The notes under the pieces: model-generated
The model's database searches: none
What the model saw: the letters and a program-made list of their open reading frames with translations, nothing else
Told to the model about the DNA's origin: nothing
Translations under genes and position numbers: made by a program
Shown here: piece by piece, positions 16,560 through 24,049 of the stretch
How the letters are laid out: the number at the start of each line of letters is the position of its first letter
How positions within the stretch are numbered: position 1 is the first letter of the stretch
Source: a virus
Virus record (IMG/VR): IMGVR_UViG_3300049734_000196
Coordinates: 1-41,071 of that record
DNA: 41,071 nucleotides
Reading direction: 5' to 3' (one strand)

Positions 16560-18260
16560 TTATGATGCCCACCTCCCAAAGTTTTCGTCGTCTTCCTCAT
16601 ACGCGCTCAGGCTCAGGTCTCCACCCGACGCCTGGGCAGCGAAATCATCCAGCAGCTCGATGGCCCCCGCCAGGGCATCCGGCCAGTCCAGCGGCTGCTC
16701 CTTCTTCTTCGGATTGAAGTCCATCAGCTGGGAATGGAGCTTCGGCAGGTACTGGACGTAGAAGATGTATCCATTCTGAGCCCTGGGCAGGATCATGCCC
16801 TGAACCCGGGCGTTCTTGGCCTTGTTGTGAGGGACAGGCCGGACCTCGAAGTACTGCTTCTTCCGGAACATCTCCTCCCGAACCAGGTGGACCAGGGCTG
16901 CCTGGTACTGCTGGCTCTCGATCCCGGAAATCCGGCAGCCCAGCACCTTCACCATCTGGAAGAACACGTCGATCAGCTTCCTGGGCGTGACTCCTCGGTC
17001 CCCCCAGCCAGCCCGAATCCCGATCCGCCCCAGGTTGGTGATCCCAACCCCCAGCGTCACGCACTCCGATGCCCTCTTCTCCACCGAAATCGCTGGATCG
17101 CAGTAGGTCACGGAGTGAACGAAGTGTTCTCCCTCCTTCAAGGAGTCCTGCTTGATCATGTGAGGCTTGAAGGGGTGATCCTCCTCCGCCCTGGGCTCGT
17201 TGAAGTACTCCAGGTAGTAGATGTGCAGCTGGGCGTTCAGGATGTAGGATTCCTTCTTCGCCGCCAGGCTTTCCCGACTCAGGCCGTCGGCCCAGAGGGG
17301 TTCTCCATCCACATCCAGAGCCCCCATGCTGATTCCGGTCCACTGGGGGTCCTTCATCAGCTTGGCCAGGAGGGATTCGGAGTGCAGAAGGGTGCCGACA
17401 GCCGTAATCGTCGCCTCCGGGTCCAGATCCTCCGACGGCAGGGCCGGAATCAGATCGCCGTAGGCCCAATTCCGCGTCTTTTCCCTCTGGTACTCCGTCT
17501 CCACACTCTCCTTGTCCTCCAGGTCGTCGCAAATGATCTCCTTCGGCCGCCGCCCATGGTGCAGCAGCCCCCGGATCTGCGCTCCCCTCCCCCTGGCAGC
17601 CATCGCGACACCCGAAAGCGTCTCGAAGAAGGTCTCCGACCACTTCAAGTCGCTGCTCCGATCGGGCCGCATCTCCCCAAACACGCTCCGGAGCCGGTGG
17701 TTGCCACCCAGTTCGTACCGGATGTTGTTCACCTGCATCTCCGAGTGGCTTGCGGTCTCCGAAACGTAACAGAAGAAGTCACACTCGTGGTAGACCGCTT
17801 TCCGAATCGGCACTACCACACCAGCCAGGGTGGTCTTGGCGAAAGCCCTGGGGAGGAGAACGACGGTGAAGCGGCCCAAGCAGAGCTTGACTTGCCAGGT
17901 GTGGGGTAGAAACCCCTGTGCCTCTTCGTGGGCCTTGATTTCCTGCCAGTCCAACTCCCGCTCACCGTCGGTCACTTGAAAGATCTGCCGCTTGACGACG
18001 AGTTCCTGCCTCTCCCGCCAAGCCTCCTCATCCTTCTCCACGAAGTTCTTCACGATCCACCACAGGTCCGGCGGCTTCCCGTCTCTGCTCTCCAGCAGCC
18101 ACCGGGTCTTCTTGGTCAGGATCGCCAGGAGCCCGCGGTGGACCGGCGGCATCTCCTTCGGGAACAGGTGAGGGAAGAACGTGGTGCAGAAGAACTCGGG
18201 ATTGGTCAGCCCCCTCTCCGCCAGCCTGATCCGTTCGTCCTTCTCCAGTTCAGCGGCCAC
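16560..18260 (-). CDS. terL: Terminase large subunit
   Basis: 566 aa, GTG at 18260 overlapping the upstream stop by 11 bases. ATPase domain: Walker A-like PRAFAKTTLA (137-146, the 'R..AKST' variant usual in TerL), Walker B EIICDDLED (241-249) with the catalytic acidic pair, and the coupling-motif-like ITAVGTLLHSES (285-296). Nuclease domain: D388 in TYCDPA, E448 in GIESQQY, and D525/D528 in DWPDAL, the RNase H-like acidic set. It pumps and cuts genome DNA at the portal. All key residues are present, so it should be active. Confidence 0.93.
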   Translation of the reverse strand: MAAELEKDERIRLAERGLTNPEFFCTTFFPHLFPKEMPPVHRGLLAILTKKTRWLLESRDGKPPDLWWIVKNFVEKDEEAWRERQELVVKRQIFQVTDGERELDWQEIKAHEEAQGFLPHTWQVKLCLGRFTVVLLPRAFAKTTLAGVVVPIRKAVYHECDFFCYVSETASHSEMQVNNIRYELGGNHRLRSVFGEMRPDRSSDLKWSETFFETLSGVAMAARGRGAQIRGLLHHGRRPKEIICDDLEDKESVETEYQREKTRNWAYGDLIPALPSEDLDPEATITAVGTLLHSESLLAKLMKDPQWTGISMGALDVDGEPLWADGLSRESLAAKKESYILNAQLHIYYLEYFNEPRAEEDHPFKPHMIKQDSLKEGEHFVHSVTYCDPAISVEKRASECVTLGVGITNLGRIGIRAGWGDRGVTPRKLIDVFFQMVKVLGCRISGIESQQYQAALVHLVREEMFRKKQYFEVRPVPHNKAKNARVQGMILPRAQNGYIFYVQYLPKLHSQLMDFNPKKKEQPLDWPDALAGAIELLDDFAAQASGGDLSLSAYEEDDENFGRWAS

Positions 18261-20010
18261 GGTTCAGCACCTCATCCAGCATTTCCCGCAGCGCATCCAG
18301 GTCCGCATCCAGACTGATCTCTCCCTCCGGCCCCACCCCAACCTCCCGGGCCGGAGAGGTGGCCTGTCTGGCGGGAGTGGGAGGAGGGCCGGAGTGAATG
18401 TACTGGATGAAAGAAGGGAGATCGAACGTCTCGTGGACCTCATCACCCCTCACAGCCTGAATACCCATCGGCTGCATGGTGGGGCGGAACCGGACGCTGA
18501 GGGCGCCCTCATACGCCAGCACCCGCTCCAACAGATCATTCACCTCCTCCTGCACCCCAGAGATGGTCTGGTTGTCATGCCCGCGCATGTTGTCTGACAT
18601 GCCCAGGAGGAAGTTGGAGAGGCTGTCCTCATCTCCGTAGTCCATCCCCAGCTGGTCGTTGAACACGTCCTCCAGAATCCCCAGCTGCCGCTCCGGCTGC
18701 TCCCTGGCATCCCCTCTAAACCAGCGGTCCGAGATCCGGTTGGCAGTCTCCTCCACGTCCGCCCGGTACTCGTGCTCCATCGGCTGGTCCCAGAACCCAG
18801 CCTCGGACTCCGGCACTTCCTCACTCATCTCCCTTGCCGTCATCCGACCAGTCCTGGTTCCTCCCAGCTGCCCCTGCATCTCCTGGTTCTCTGCCCGAAG
18901 CCTGGACATTTCCGGCGTGTCCAGGGGCCCGAGGACCTCATCCAGATAGGCCTGATCCTGATGCCGCGCGCGGGACTCGGCCAGCTCTCCCGGGCTTCGG
19001 GAGTGCTGGTCCCGGTATCGGAACCCGTAGATATCATCACTGGTTATTTCCTGCCCACCACCTCCAGGAGGCCCGGGCTCGAGCGGAGCCTGCAACTGCC
19101 CCGTCAGTGGCCTGCCCTGATCCCGCCTGAGAGCCAGATCCTCCAGCTCCCTCTGACTCTGCCCCTCCCCCACGAAGTTCCACTGCCCATTCGGGCGGTC
19201 GGAGTACAGCTCGAACCGACCCTCGGTCGGGAGGATGTTGTAGTGGAACCCGAAGGGCACCGGCCTGCCAGTGACACCAGTAATCGGCATCCCCAGGTTC
19301 ATCCGTGCCGCGCGCAGGGCCCTCTCCACCCCCTGCTCCGACAGCCGACCTTCCGCGAACTGGAGGTTCAGATGGTCGCTCAGTTGAGACAGCGCCCCGT
19401 GTCTCAGGTCCTCCGGCAGGCTCCGGAGGAACACCTGGTCCTCCCGGCTGTAGACCATGTTCGGCCGCAGCATCTGACCTGTGTGGAGGACCATGCCCCA
19501 ATCGTCATCCATCCTCTCTATTCCGTGGGGCAGATCCGGAGTCGTGATCTCCGGCGCCTCCGCGTGTCGGGGCATCGGCCTGTTGGCCCAGTAGTCATGC
19601 TCCGAGGCAGCACTCGGATCTGCCCGGCTCATCGGGGCGTCACCAGGAGGTGCCAGGGGCCGCGGCGGTTCCCAGTCACCAGGGAGTTGGCTGGCAGCCT
19701 CCTCCCCCGGCACGGCCGTCTGCTGCTTGTGGAACAGCCTCTTGGCCCGGCCGATCTCCTGCGCTGCCCGCTTCTCTCCCAGGCCCTGGATGCTCCGGAG
19801 CAGCTCATCCGGCATCATCTTCGGCACCAGCCCGACGATGGCCTTCGGGGCAACCCCGAGCGGGCTGGACATGGGGCCGTAGGCTAGGAGTTGCTCCAGC
19901 CAGGGAGCATCGGGCGGCGGCGCGGCTCCAGCCACCAGCCCCTTCACCAGCGCAAGCGGGTCACTCCGCTTGGCAGGGTCCATCCAGCTGGGAAGGTTCT
20001 GGCTAGCCAA
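18250..20010 (-). CDS. Large hypothetical protein between terminase subunits
   Basis: 586 aa. TTG at 20010 is chosen because it overlaps the upstream stop by 8 bases (TTGGCTAG); an ATG at 19983 is the alternative. Residues 1-140 are Pro/Ala-rich. A more structured centre holds DQVFLRSLPEDLRHGALSQL, LNLQFAEGRLSEQGVERALR and GFHYNILPTEGRFELYSD. The C-terminal third is acidic and helical. No enzyme motif, signal or TM. Position suggests a virion or packaging accessory; a tail-completion or minor head role is possible. No family recognised. Confidence 0.6.
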   Translation of the reverse strand: MASQNLPSWMDPAKRSDPLALVKGLVAGAAPPPDAPWLEQLLAYGPMSSPLGVAPKAIVGLVPKMMPDELLRSIQGLGEKRAAQEIGRAKRLFHKQQTAVPGEEAASQLPGDWEPPRPLAPPGDAPMSRADPSAASEHDYWANRPMPRHAEAPEITTPDLPHGIERMDDDWGMVLHTGQMLRPNMVYSREDQVFLRSLPEDLRHGALSQLSDHLNLQFAEGRLSEQGVERALRAARMNLGMPITGVTGRPVPFGFHYNILPTEGRFELYSDRPNGQWNFVGEGQSQRELEDLALRRDQGRPLTGQLQAPLEPGPPGGGGQEITSDDIYGFRYRDQHSRSPGELAESRARHQDQAYLDEVLGPLDTPEMSRLRAENQEMQGQLGGTRTGRMTAREMSEEVPESEAGFWDQPMEHEYRADVEETANRISDRWFRGDAREQPERQLGILEDVFNDQLGMDYGDEDSLSNFLLGMSDNMRGHDNQTISGVQEEVNDLLERVLAYEGALSVRFRPTMQPMGIQAVRGDEVHETFDLPSFIQYIHSGPPPTPARQATSPAREVGVGPEGEISLDADLDALREMLDEVLNRGR

Positions 20011-20473
20011 CGAAGCCCCCGCCTCTCCCAGCTAACGCCATTGGGTTGAGCTTGAGGCGGGGGACAGTGAAGTTGGACTGGGGACCGCCATAGGCTGCGG
20101 GGCCTACAGCAGTCGGCGGCGGGAGTTCGGGGAAGGAGATTGGCGGGAGGGCCCGCGGCTGCCTGGGTGCTGTGGGTTGGGCCTCGCTTCCCAGCCCCCC
20201 AGCGGCACCCGCGAACCCTCCCAAAGCGGAAGCCAGCCTGGGGCCGAAGCTGGAGAACTGCTGAGGCTTGACGTCCACTCCCTCACCCCGGAGGATTCGG
20301 GCGGCCGTAACAGGGTCCACTCCAGACCCCACCACATACCCGGACGCTCCACCCTTGGCTCCCTGGCTCACCTGGTCAAAAGCCCCCACCGGCTGAACCT
20401 GAGCCTGCCCCGGCCCGAAGAACCGCTGGATCGCGCTTACCATGCTGCTCATGTAGCCGGGTAGGTCAGCCAT
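20003..20473 (-). CDS. Pro/Gly-rich hypothetical protein
   Basis: 156 aa, ATG at 20473 (TTG at 20476 is also in frame), starting four bases after the nuclease stop. The N-terminal 60 residues may fold (MADLPGYMSSMVSAIQRFFG). The rest is Gly/Ala/Pro-rich (ASALGGFAGAAGGLGSEAQP, RALPPISFPELPPP). Composition like this is seen in flexible virion proteins. The gap before it has only a weak ribosome site, so translation is probably coupled to the nuclease gene. Function unknown. Confidence 0.55.
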   Translation of the reverse strand: MADLPGYMSSMVSAIQRFFGPGQAQVQPVGAFDQVSQGAKGGASGYVVGSGVDPVTAARILRGEGVDVKPQQFSSFGPRLASALGGFAGAAGGLGSEAQPTAPRQPRALPPISFPELPPPTAVGPAAYGGPQSNFTVPRLKLNPMALAGRGGGFVG

Positions 20474-20476
20474 CAA

Positions 20477-20998
20477 TCACCCGAGGTAGTGCCAGGAGTA
20501 GAAGGGTGCGGTGCCCGGTTCCCGCAGCAGGAAGGAAGCCAGCTGCGCCTCACCCAGCTGGATTCTTTCGCCGAGCACCGCACCAGGTCTGAAGTGTTTG
20601 AACGCCTCCACCATCACAGCATCCCTCCCAGGCCATGCTGTGGTGCAGAGGGGAAGGTAGAGGGACTCCAGCTCCCACCGGGCGTCGGGCACCCAGGAGA
20701 GCTTTGACTCCAGTATGATGAGAAGGCCGGGGGCCAGGAGGACCGCATCTGGTCGGGCCATCCCGAGTCCATTCCCATCACAGAACTGAATCCAGGGCTG
20801 GAGGATGACGGTGAGGTCGGCCCTCCTCCCAAGACGGAGAAGAGCGCGCCCAACAGCTCGCTCATACGCCCTCCCCCGAGCCTTCGCTCCCCGGCTTCGC
20901 GGGCTCCCCACCAGCCGGAAGTCCGGGAGGTGTCTCGCCCACAGGAGGTCCGCCAGGACGCGCTTTGACGACGTTCTCCCCCTCGCGGGCCTGGGCAC
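20477..20998 (-). CDS. PD-(D/E)XK-type endonuclease
   Basis: 173 aa from a GTG at 20998 with GGAGGAG about 10 bases upstream. This overlaps the end of the TerS gene by 137 bases; a GTG at 20911 would shorten the overlap. The nuclease signature is clear: helix AKARGRAYERAVGRALLRL (around E46), then RPDAVLL (D84), LLIILESKLSW (E97, K99), the D...ExK core. Small nucleases of this type or HNH type next to terminase genes often assist packaging cuts. The overlapped TerS tail is low complexity, so this frame is probably the constrained one. Confidence 0.7.
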   Translation of the reverse strand: MPRPARGRTSSKRVLADLLWARHLPDFRLVGSPRSRGAKARGRAYERAVGRALLRLGRRADLTVILQPWIQFCDGNGLGMARPDAVLLAPGLLIILESKLSWVPDARWELESLYLPLCTTAWPGRDAVMVEAFKHFRPGAVLGERIQLGEAQLASFLLREPGTAPFYSWHYLG

Positions 20999-21512
20999 GG
21001 TTCTTCATCTCCTCCAGGTCCTGTGGACCCAGGTTGGTTGACACCACCTGGAGCCTCTTCACCGGGCTGTACCCGGTCCGGTCCAGCAGATCCCGGGTGG
21101 CAGCCACCAGCGTCTCTGCCTTCACCGACCGAGACTCCACCTTCTCCCGGAGGGCATCCATCACCTCATCCCGGAGCCCGAGGAGGTCCTGGGTGAAAAC
21201 CACCTCCTCCTGGAAGATCTCCTTCTGGTAGGACTCCACCAGTTCCGCGAAGGCGGGGCAGCCAATCAGGCGGTTGAGGCCAGCCTCGGAGGACCGGAGC
21301 ACCCTTGCCACCACCGTCTTCGGATGCCCCTGGGCCAGGAGCTGGGCAGCCCGGTGGTGGCGCGCGGTGATCCTCTGGAGATCATCCTGGGATGCCAGGG
21401 TATTGGTGCCAGCCTGGAAATTGGACCGGAGATCCAGCACATCACCGGCGGACAGGCTCCCCACCTCTCCGATGATATCCAGCTCCCCGGTAATGTCCAG
21501 GCTGGCAGCCAT
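20862..21512 (-). CDS. terS: Terminase small subunit (probable)
   Basis: 216 aa, ATG at 21512 sharing one base with the upstream stop (TGATG), with GGAGGAAGAG upstream. A helix-turn-helix-like block lies at about residues 46-98: LQRITARHHRAAQLLAQGHP, KTVVARVLRSSEAGLNRLIG, CPAFAELVESYQKEIF. This 'AQLLAQG....VA..L..S...L......F..L' pattern is that of phage TerS DNA-binding domains. A helical oligomerisation region follows (DEVMDALREKVESRSVKAET), then a disordered Pro/Gly tail from residue 172 that is overprinted by the nuclease gene. It would recognise the packaging site. Confidence 0.65.
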   Translation of the reverse strand: MAASLDITGELDIIGEVGSLSAGDVLDLRSNFQAGTNTLASQDDLQRITARHHRAAQLLAQGHPKTVVARVLRSSEAGLNRLIGCPAFAELVESYQKEIFQEEVVFTQDLLGLRDEVMDALREKVESRSVKAETLVAATRDLLDRTGYSPVKRLQVVSTNLGPQDLEEMKNRAQAREGENVVKARPGGPPVGETPPGLPAGGEPAKPGSEGSGEGV

Positions 21513-21862
21513 CAACTCTTCCTCCGCGGCCGGTGAGTCAGCCGGCGAACCGCTGGTGGCTCCTCCCGGTCGGTGTCCGTGTCGGAGTCCTTCGGCTCCG
21601 CCTCGGGCTCCTCCGGAATCGGCAGATCCGACGGCGCGGACCCGCTGATCCCCTCCGGCACCACTGCCGCTTCCAGCGCCGCCAGGATCGAGGGGTGCGC
21701 GGCTTCCCCCACCTCCGCCCCGCAGCGGTCGTAGATCTGCCGGTAGAACTCCCGGGCCAGCTCCTGCGTGTGGAGATCCGGATGCACCAGCTTCTCCTCC
21801 AGCGTCGGCTCCCGTTCCTCCTCCACCAACGCCTCGGAACCAGGATGAGTGGGCTCTGACAT
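21512..21862 (-). CDS. Acidic hypothetical protein, first gene of the leftward operon
   Basis: 116 aa, ATG at 21862 with AGGAGGTG upstream. Helical N-terminal half (EEEREPTLEEKLVHPDLHTQ, ELAREFYRQIYDRCGAEVGE), then a Pro/Glu/Asp-rich acidic tail (IPEEPEAEPKDSDTDTDREE) and a basic end (RRLTHRPRRKS). It is the promoter-proximal gene of the virion arm, about 50 bases from the promoter at 21913-21942. No family recognised; it could be a packaging or head-assembly accessory. Confidence 0.65.
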   Translation of the reverse strand: MSEPTHPGSEALVEEEREPTLEEKLVHPDLHTQELAREFYRQIYDRCGAEVGEAAHPSILAALEAAVVPEGISGSAPSDLPIPEEPEAEPKDSDTDTDREEPPAVRRLTHRPRRKS

Positions 21863-21912
21863 TGACACCTCCTGTTGTGGGGCCGGCGCGGCCCGGACTC
21901 CCAGGCTACCCC

Positions 21913-21942
21913 ACTCTACCACGAGGGAGCTGGGGTTGTCAA
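21913..21942 (-). promoter_or_regulatory. Sigma70-type promoter for the leftward (virion) arm
   Basis: On the minus strand, TTGACA (21942-21937), an 18-base spacer ending CGTGG, and TAGAGT (21918-21913). A TGG sits directly before the -10, an extended -10. The first leftward gene starts at 21862. The same TGG-TAG pattern recurs at 22818, 29385 and (as TGG-TAT) 26399. Confidence 0.75.
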
Positions 21943-22157
21943 TGGGGGGATTTCGCAACGGTGATACAGGCTGGATTGGGACGTACATACGTGGTTCCAA
22001 CCTGCCAGAAAATTCCGGGGCCTCCCCGTGGCGGTCGGCGCCCCACCACGAGGGGGGTGGGCCGGTGCTGAGTGACACCGCAGCGGTTCGGCCCCGGGCG
22101 CACCTGGTACACAATAAAGAGTCACCTCCCGATCCACAGGTGATGGCGCCAACTGGA

Positions 22158-22290
22158 GACACCCGGCGGTGTAGACACCTGATGATGTAATGAACGCTGT
22201 CATGTGTTGACACCTGGTAGTGTGGACACCTGGTGGTGTGACACAGGCCGGTGTGGCGGACACCTGGCTGTGTCAACACTGTTCGGTGTA
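22158..22290. repeat. Array of seven 16-bp imperfect palindromes (iteron- or operator-like)
   Basis: Units: 22158-22173, 22174-22189, then a 19-bp gap, 22209-22224, 22225-22240, 22241-22256 (degenerate), 22259-22274, 22275-22290 (degenerate). The best unit is GACACCTGGTGGTGTG, a dyad of form ACACC-N4-GGTGT. Units abut at 16-bp spacing within groups 2+3+2. A weaker unit may lie at 22073 (GACACCGCAGCGGTT). No convincing gene crosses the array. It lies between the two divergent arms, upstream of the virion promoter, so a replication-initiator site or a repressor/activator operator is the natural reading; which one cannot be told from sequence. Confidence 0.85.
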
Positions 22291-22300
22291 GCAAGGTACA

Positions 22301-22338
22301 AAAAGAAACGGCGGGCCGCAGGCGCCCGCCGCTCTTTT
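22301..22338 (-). terminator. Intrinsic terminator, probably bidirectional
   Basis: Stem CGGCGGGC (22309-22316) with GCCCGCCG (22324-22331), 7-base loop. On the minus strand it is followed by TTTCTTTTT, on the plus strand by CTCTTTTG. It lies just after the stop of the leftward gene 22350-22778 and isolates that gene from the palindrome array. Confidence 0.85.
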
Positions 22339-22349
22339 GTGTCGCCGAC

Positions 22350-22778
22350 CTACTTCGGTTCGGCGATCCCGAACGGCGCCAGGTCCTTCAGGATGATGGC
22401 CCATGCGCCCTTCTCGCGCTTCTCGACGATGGCGCGGAGGCCCTTCCAATCCGCGCCGTTGATCGCGGTCCGGTCCTTCCCGCGTGCCGCGTGCCGGCGC
22501 GTGACCACGGCGCGAACCATGTTCAGGTCATGGTCCGCCGGCTTGCCGCCACCACCCGTGACGTGCTTCCCGGACTCCCACGCGGCGACCTTCGCCCGCG
22601 GGCCCTTCAGGTCCGCGTCGCCGGCCGCCCGGTCACCCAGGATGCGCTCCAGCCCGGTCACGAAGACCGCGCCGAAATCGAGGCCCGACGCCGCGGCTTT
22701 CGCGGCGTCGAACGTCACTTCCCCCTTGTTCCCGACCGTCAGCTTGATCTTGTCACCGAGCTCGATTTCGATTTTCAC
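22350..22778 (-). CDS. Self-contained small phage gene (moron-like unit)
   Basis: 142 aa, GTG start with GGAGTACC 3 bases upstream. N-terminus MKIEIELGDKIKLTVGNKGE (strands), then a helix DFGAVFVTGLERILGDRAAG, KVAAWESG, a GGGG loop and a helical end. The 'helix LERIL.D...AA.. W..G.. GGG ... helix' layout resembles a common phage protein family of unknown function that precedes morphogenesis or replication genes; low certainty. It has its own promoter (22818-22846) and terminator (22301-22338), and third codon positions strongly favour G/C even by local standards, suggesting high expression. The protein at 29466 shares promoter type and perhaps general layout. Confidence 0.7.
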   Translation of the reverse strand: MKIEIELGDKIKLTVGNKGEVTFDAAKAAASGLDFGAVFVTGLERILGDRAAGDADLKGPRAKVAAWESGKHVTGGGGKPADHDLNMVRAVVTRRHAARGKDRTAINGADWKGLRAIVEKREKGAWAIILKDLAPFGIAEPK

Positions 22779-22817
22779 CTTGGTACTCCAGCGGTCTGTT
22801 TGTGTGACCGCACCCGG

Positions 22818-22846
22818 AATCTACCACGGGCCGGAACGGGATGCAA
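22818..22846 (-). promoter_or_regulatory. Promoter for gene 22350-22778
   Basis: On the minus strand, TTGCAT (22846-22841), 17-base spacer ending CGTGG, TAGATT (22823-22818). The extended -10 TGG-TAGATT matches the promoters at 21913 and 29362. It lies about 40 bases ahead of the GTG start at 22778. Confidence 0.65.
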
Positions 22847-22876
22847 GCCCCGAATGAATGGGCCCCGACACCCCGG

Positions 22877-22980
22877 GCCGGGCGCGGCCGGGCGCAGGTG
22901 CGGGGTGCCGGGCGCGCAGGCGCCCAGGAGCTGCAGGTGAAGGCACCACCACCTCTACCTGAACACCAGGTGAAGGCGCC
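22877..22980. repeat. GC-rich direct repeats in the divergent spacer
   Basis: GCCGGGCGC occurs three times (22877, 22887, 22907), spaced 10 and 20 bp, close to one and two helix turns. CAGGTGAAGGC(A/G)CC occurs twice (22934 and 22967), 33 bp apart. No gene is convincing here. Together with the palindrome array, hairpin B and the AT-rich stretch they form a repeat-dense, origin-like region. The rest of 22779-23331 holds promoters and hairpins listed separately. Confidence 0.6.
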
Positions 22981-23008
22981 AAGGGCACCGCCCCGGGCGC
23001 CTGGTAAC

Positions 23009-23029
23009 TACATCCCCGCCCGGGATGTA
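23009..23029. promoter_or_regulatory. Dispersed hairpin copy B
   Basis: TACATCCC (23009-23016), loop CGCCC, GGGATGTA (23022-23029): an 8-bp perfect stem with 5-base loop, same core as the hairpins at 11311, 29307 and 40786. It sits in the divergent spacer between the leftward gene promoter (22846) and the rightward promoter (23233). Confidence 0.75.
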
Positions 23030-23109
23030 AATACACGCCCTGTAGTCCCTATTGAGCCCTGAAAACCCCTGCGGCACCCGATGGGTGTAGGTACCAGGCC
23101 GCCGCTCCT

Positions 23110-23139
23110 AGTACCTAATATATATATACTGATACATAC
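23110..23139. other. AT-rich stretch, possible DNA unwinding element
   Basis: The stretch around 23111-23139 (GTACCTAATATATATATACT and following bases) is the longest AT-rich run I found in an otherwise GC-rich sequence. It lies in the non-coding divergent spacer near direct repeats and a hairpin. An origin melting site is a reasonable inference; a promoter -10 region without a clear -35 is the alternative. Confidence 0.5.
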
Positions 23140-23232
23140 GTCAGAGGACCCCCCCACTCAAATACCCCCCACCGAGCAGGGCTCACTAGGGAACTTAGGG
23201 CCAACGTACATACCAGCCCCATCCGATTTCCA

Positions 23233-23261
23233 TTGTAACCTCCCTCCCCCTATGATACAAT
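23233..23261 (+). promoter_or_regulatory. Promoter for the rightward (early) arm
   Basis: TTGTAA (23233-23238), 17-base spacer, TACAAT (23256-23261) with TGA before it (extended -10). The promoter at 33575 shares the pattern TTGnAACCTCC...TGATACAATCC. First gene at 23332. Confidence 0.7.
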
Positions 23262-23265
23262 CCCA

Positions 23266-23326
23266 TCCCGACCCAAGGAGGGTCGGGACCACCAAACCCA
23301 CCCCGCTTCGGGGTGGAAGGAGTACC
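23266..23326 (+). promoter_or_regulatory. Two leader hairpins and GGAGTACC start-associated element
   Basis: Hairpin one: TCCCGACCC / GGGTCGGGA (23266-23288). Hairpin two: CCACCCC-GCTTC-GGGGTGG (23298-23316). GGAGTACC follows at 23319-23326, six bases before the ATG at 23332. The same arrangement of inverted repeat then GGAGTACC recurs ahead of several other genes. Confidence 0.7.
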
Positions 23327-23331
23327 ATCAA

Positions 23332-23487
23332 ATGGTCACCCGGCAGCAGGCCAGCCAGGCCTTGACCGAGCTGTTCAAGTACGCCCTGCAGAAGGCACTA
23401 CAGGCAGAGAAGGCCGAGGCGGTAGGCCCGGCCACCCTCACGCTCCTGACCGAGCAGGTCAGGACCTTCATAAACCAGGAGGACTAA
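23332..23487 (+). CDS. Small helical protein, first gene of the rightward arm
   Basis: 51 aa, MVTRQQASQALTELFKYALQ onward, ending VRTFINQED. ATG six bases after GGAGTACC. Almost entirely helical. The segment ATLTLLTEQVRTFINQ loosely recalls the C-terminal helix of some terminase small subunits (..LxxxRxFLKxN), but a TerS-like gene exists elsewhere, so I leave it unassigned. Two bases separate its stop from the next ATG. Confidence 0.65.
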   Translation: MVTRQQASQALTELFKYALQKALQAEKAEAVGPATLTLLTEQVRTFINQED

Positions 23488-23488
23488 G

Positions 23489-23872
23489 ATGATCCGCCCT
23501 GAATTCCTTTCCTTCATCACCTCCCTCCCTTCCTCCCCGGAGGTCCATCCCCACCCACTCCATCACCTCCTCCACCTCCGCTACCCCAACGGCGCCTGCC
23601 CCATCGTGGAGCGCGCGCGGCTCCGGGTGGGCCTTCACACCCTCGCCAGCAGGGTCGGGCTCGATCCGGCTCCCGATGGTGGTGGGTGGCTCGCAGGGGA
23701 TGAGGACCCGGACGATTCCGGGTACAGCGATGCTGCCCTGATGGAGCGGCTCAATGAGGAGGCTGCTGGCTACGCCAGGTTCCTCATCGGGGAGCTGACC
23801 ATGGAGGAGGTGAACGCCATCATCGACGCTGCGGACAACTTCCAGATCCTCCCGACCATCAGGCTGTTCTGA
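23489..23872 (+). CDS. Hypothetical early protein
   Basis: 127 aa, ATG behind AGGAGGA. N-terminal His/Pro-rich stretch (EVHPHPLHHLLHLRYPNG), then helical (SDAALMERLNEEAAGYARFL, IGELTMEEVNAIIDAADNF). No motif recognised. Short gene in the early cluster next to the promoter; such genes often encode host take-over factors, which is only a positional guess. Confidence 0.6.
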   Translation: MIRPEFLSFITSLPSSPEVHPHPLHHLLHLRYPNGACPIVERARLRVGLHTLASRVGLDPAPDGGGWLAGDEDPDDSGYSDAALMERLNEEAAGYARFLIGELTMEEVNAIIDAADNFQILPTIRLF

Positions 23873-24042
23873 TGACGGAGGTCAACATCAAGATCGTCCT
23901 GGATGGGGAAGAAGCGAAGCTGTTTCTGGATGGAGAGTGGGCAGCCACTCTCCATCTCCACTCCTCCTTCCCCGACACCATCAACAGTGAGGTCGGTTGG
24001 CTCGCCGAGTTGGCAGTCCGCCGGCAGCTCACCCTTCACTAG
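23872..24042 (+). CDS. Small hypothetical protein
   Basis: 56 aa: MTEVNIKIVLDGEEAKLFLD, then GEWAATLHLHSS and a helical end WLAELAVRRQLTLH. ATG shares a base with the previous stop (TGATG). A beta-hairpin plus helix fold seems likely. Function unknown. Its TAG stop overlaps the first base of a GGAGTACC element. Confidence 0.6.
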   Translation: MTEVNIKIVLDGEEAKLFLDGEWAATLHLHSSFPDTINSEVGWLAELAVRRQLTLH

Positions 24043-24049
24043 GAGTACC

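Noticed and set aside
20614-20865. 83-codon leftward frame starting with ATGA over the TerS stop and a strong GGGGGAGGG site
   Set aside because: The start context is attractive, but the protein is Ser/Pro-rich and the alternative frame carries the D...ExK nuclease motif. Kept only as a possible minor product.
22158-22290. CRISPR array
   Set aside because: Units abut without spacers and are dyad-symmetric, so they are binding sites or iterons, not repeats with spacers.
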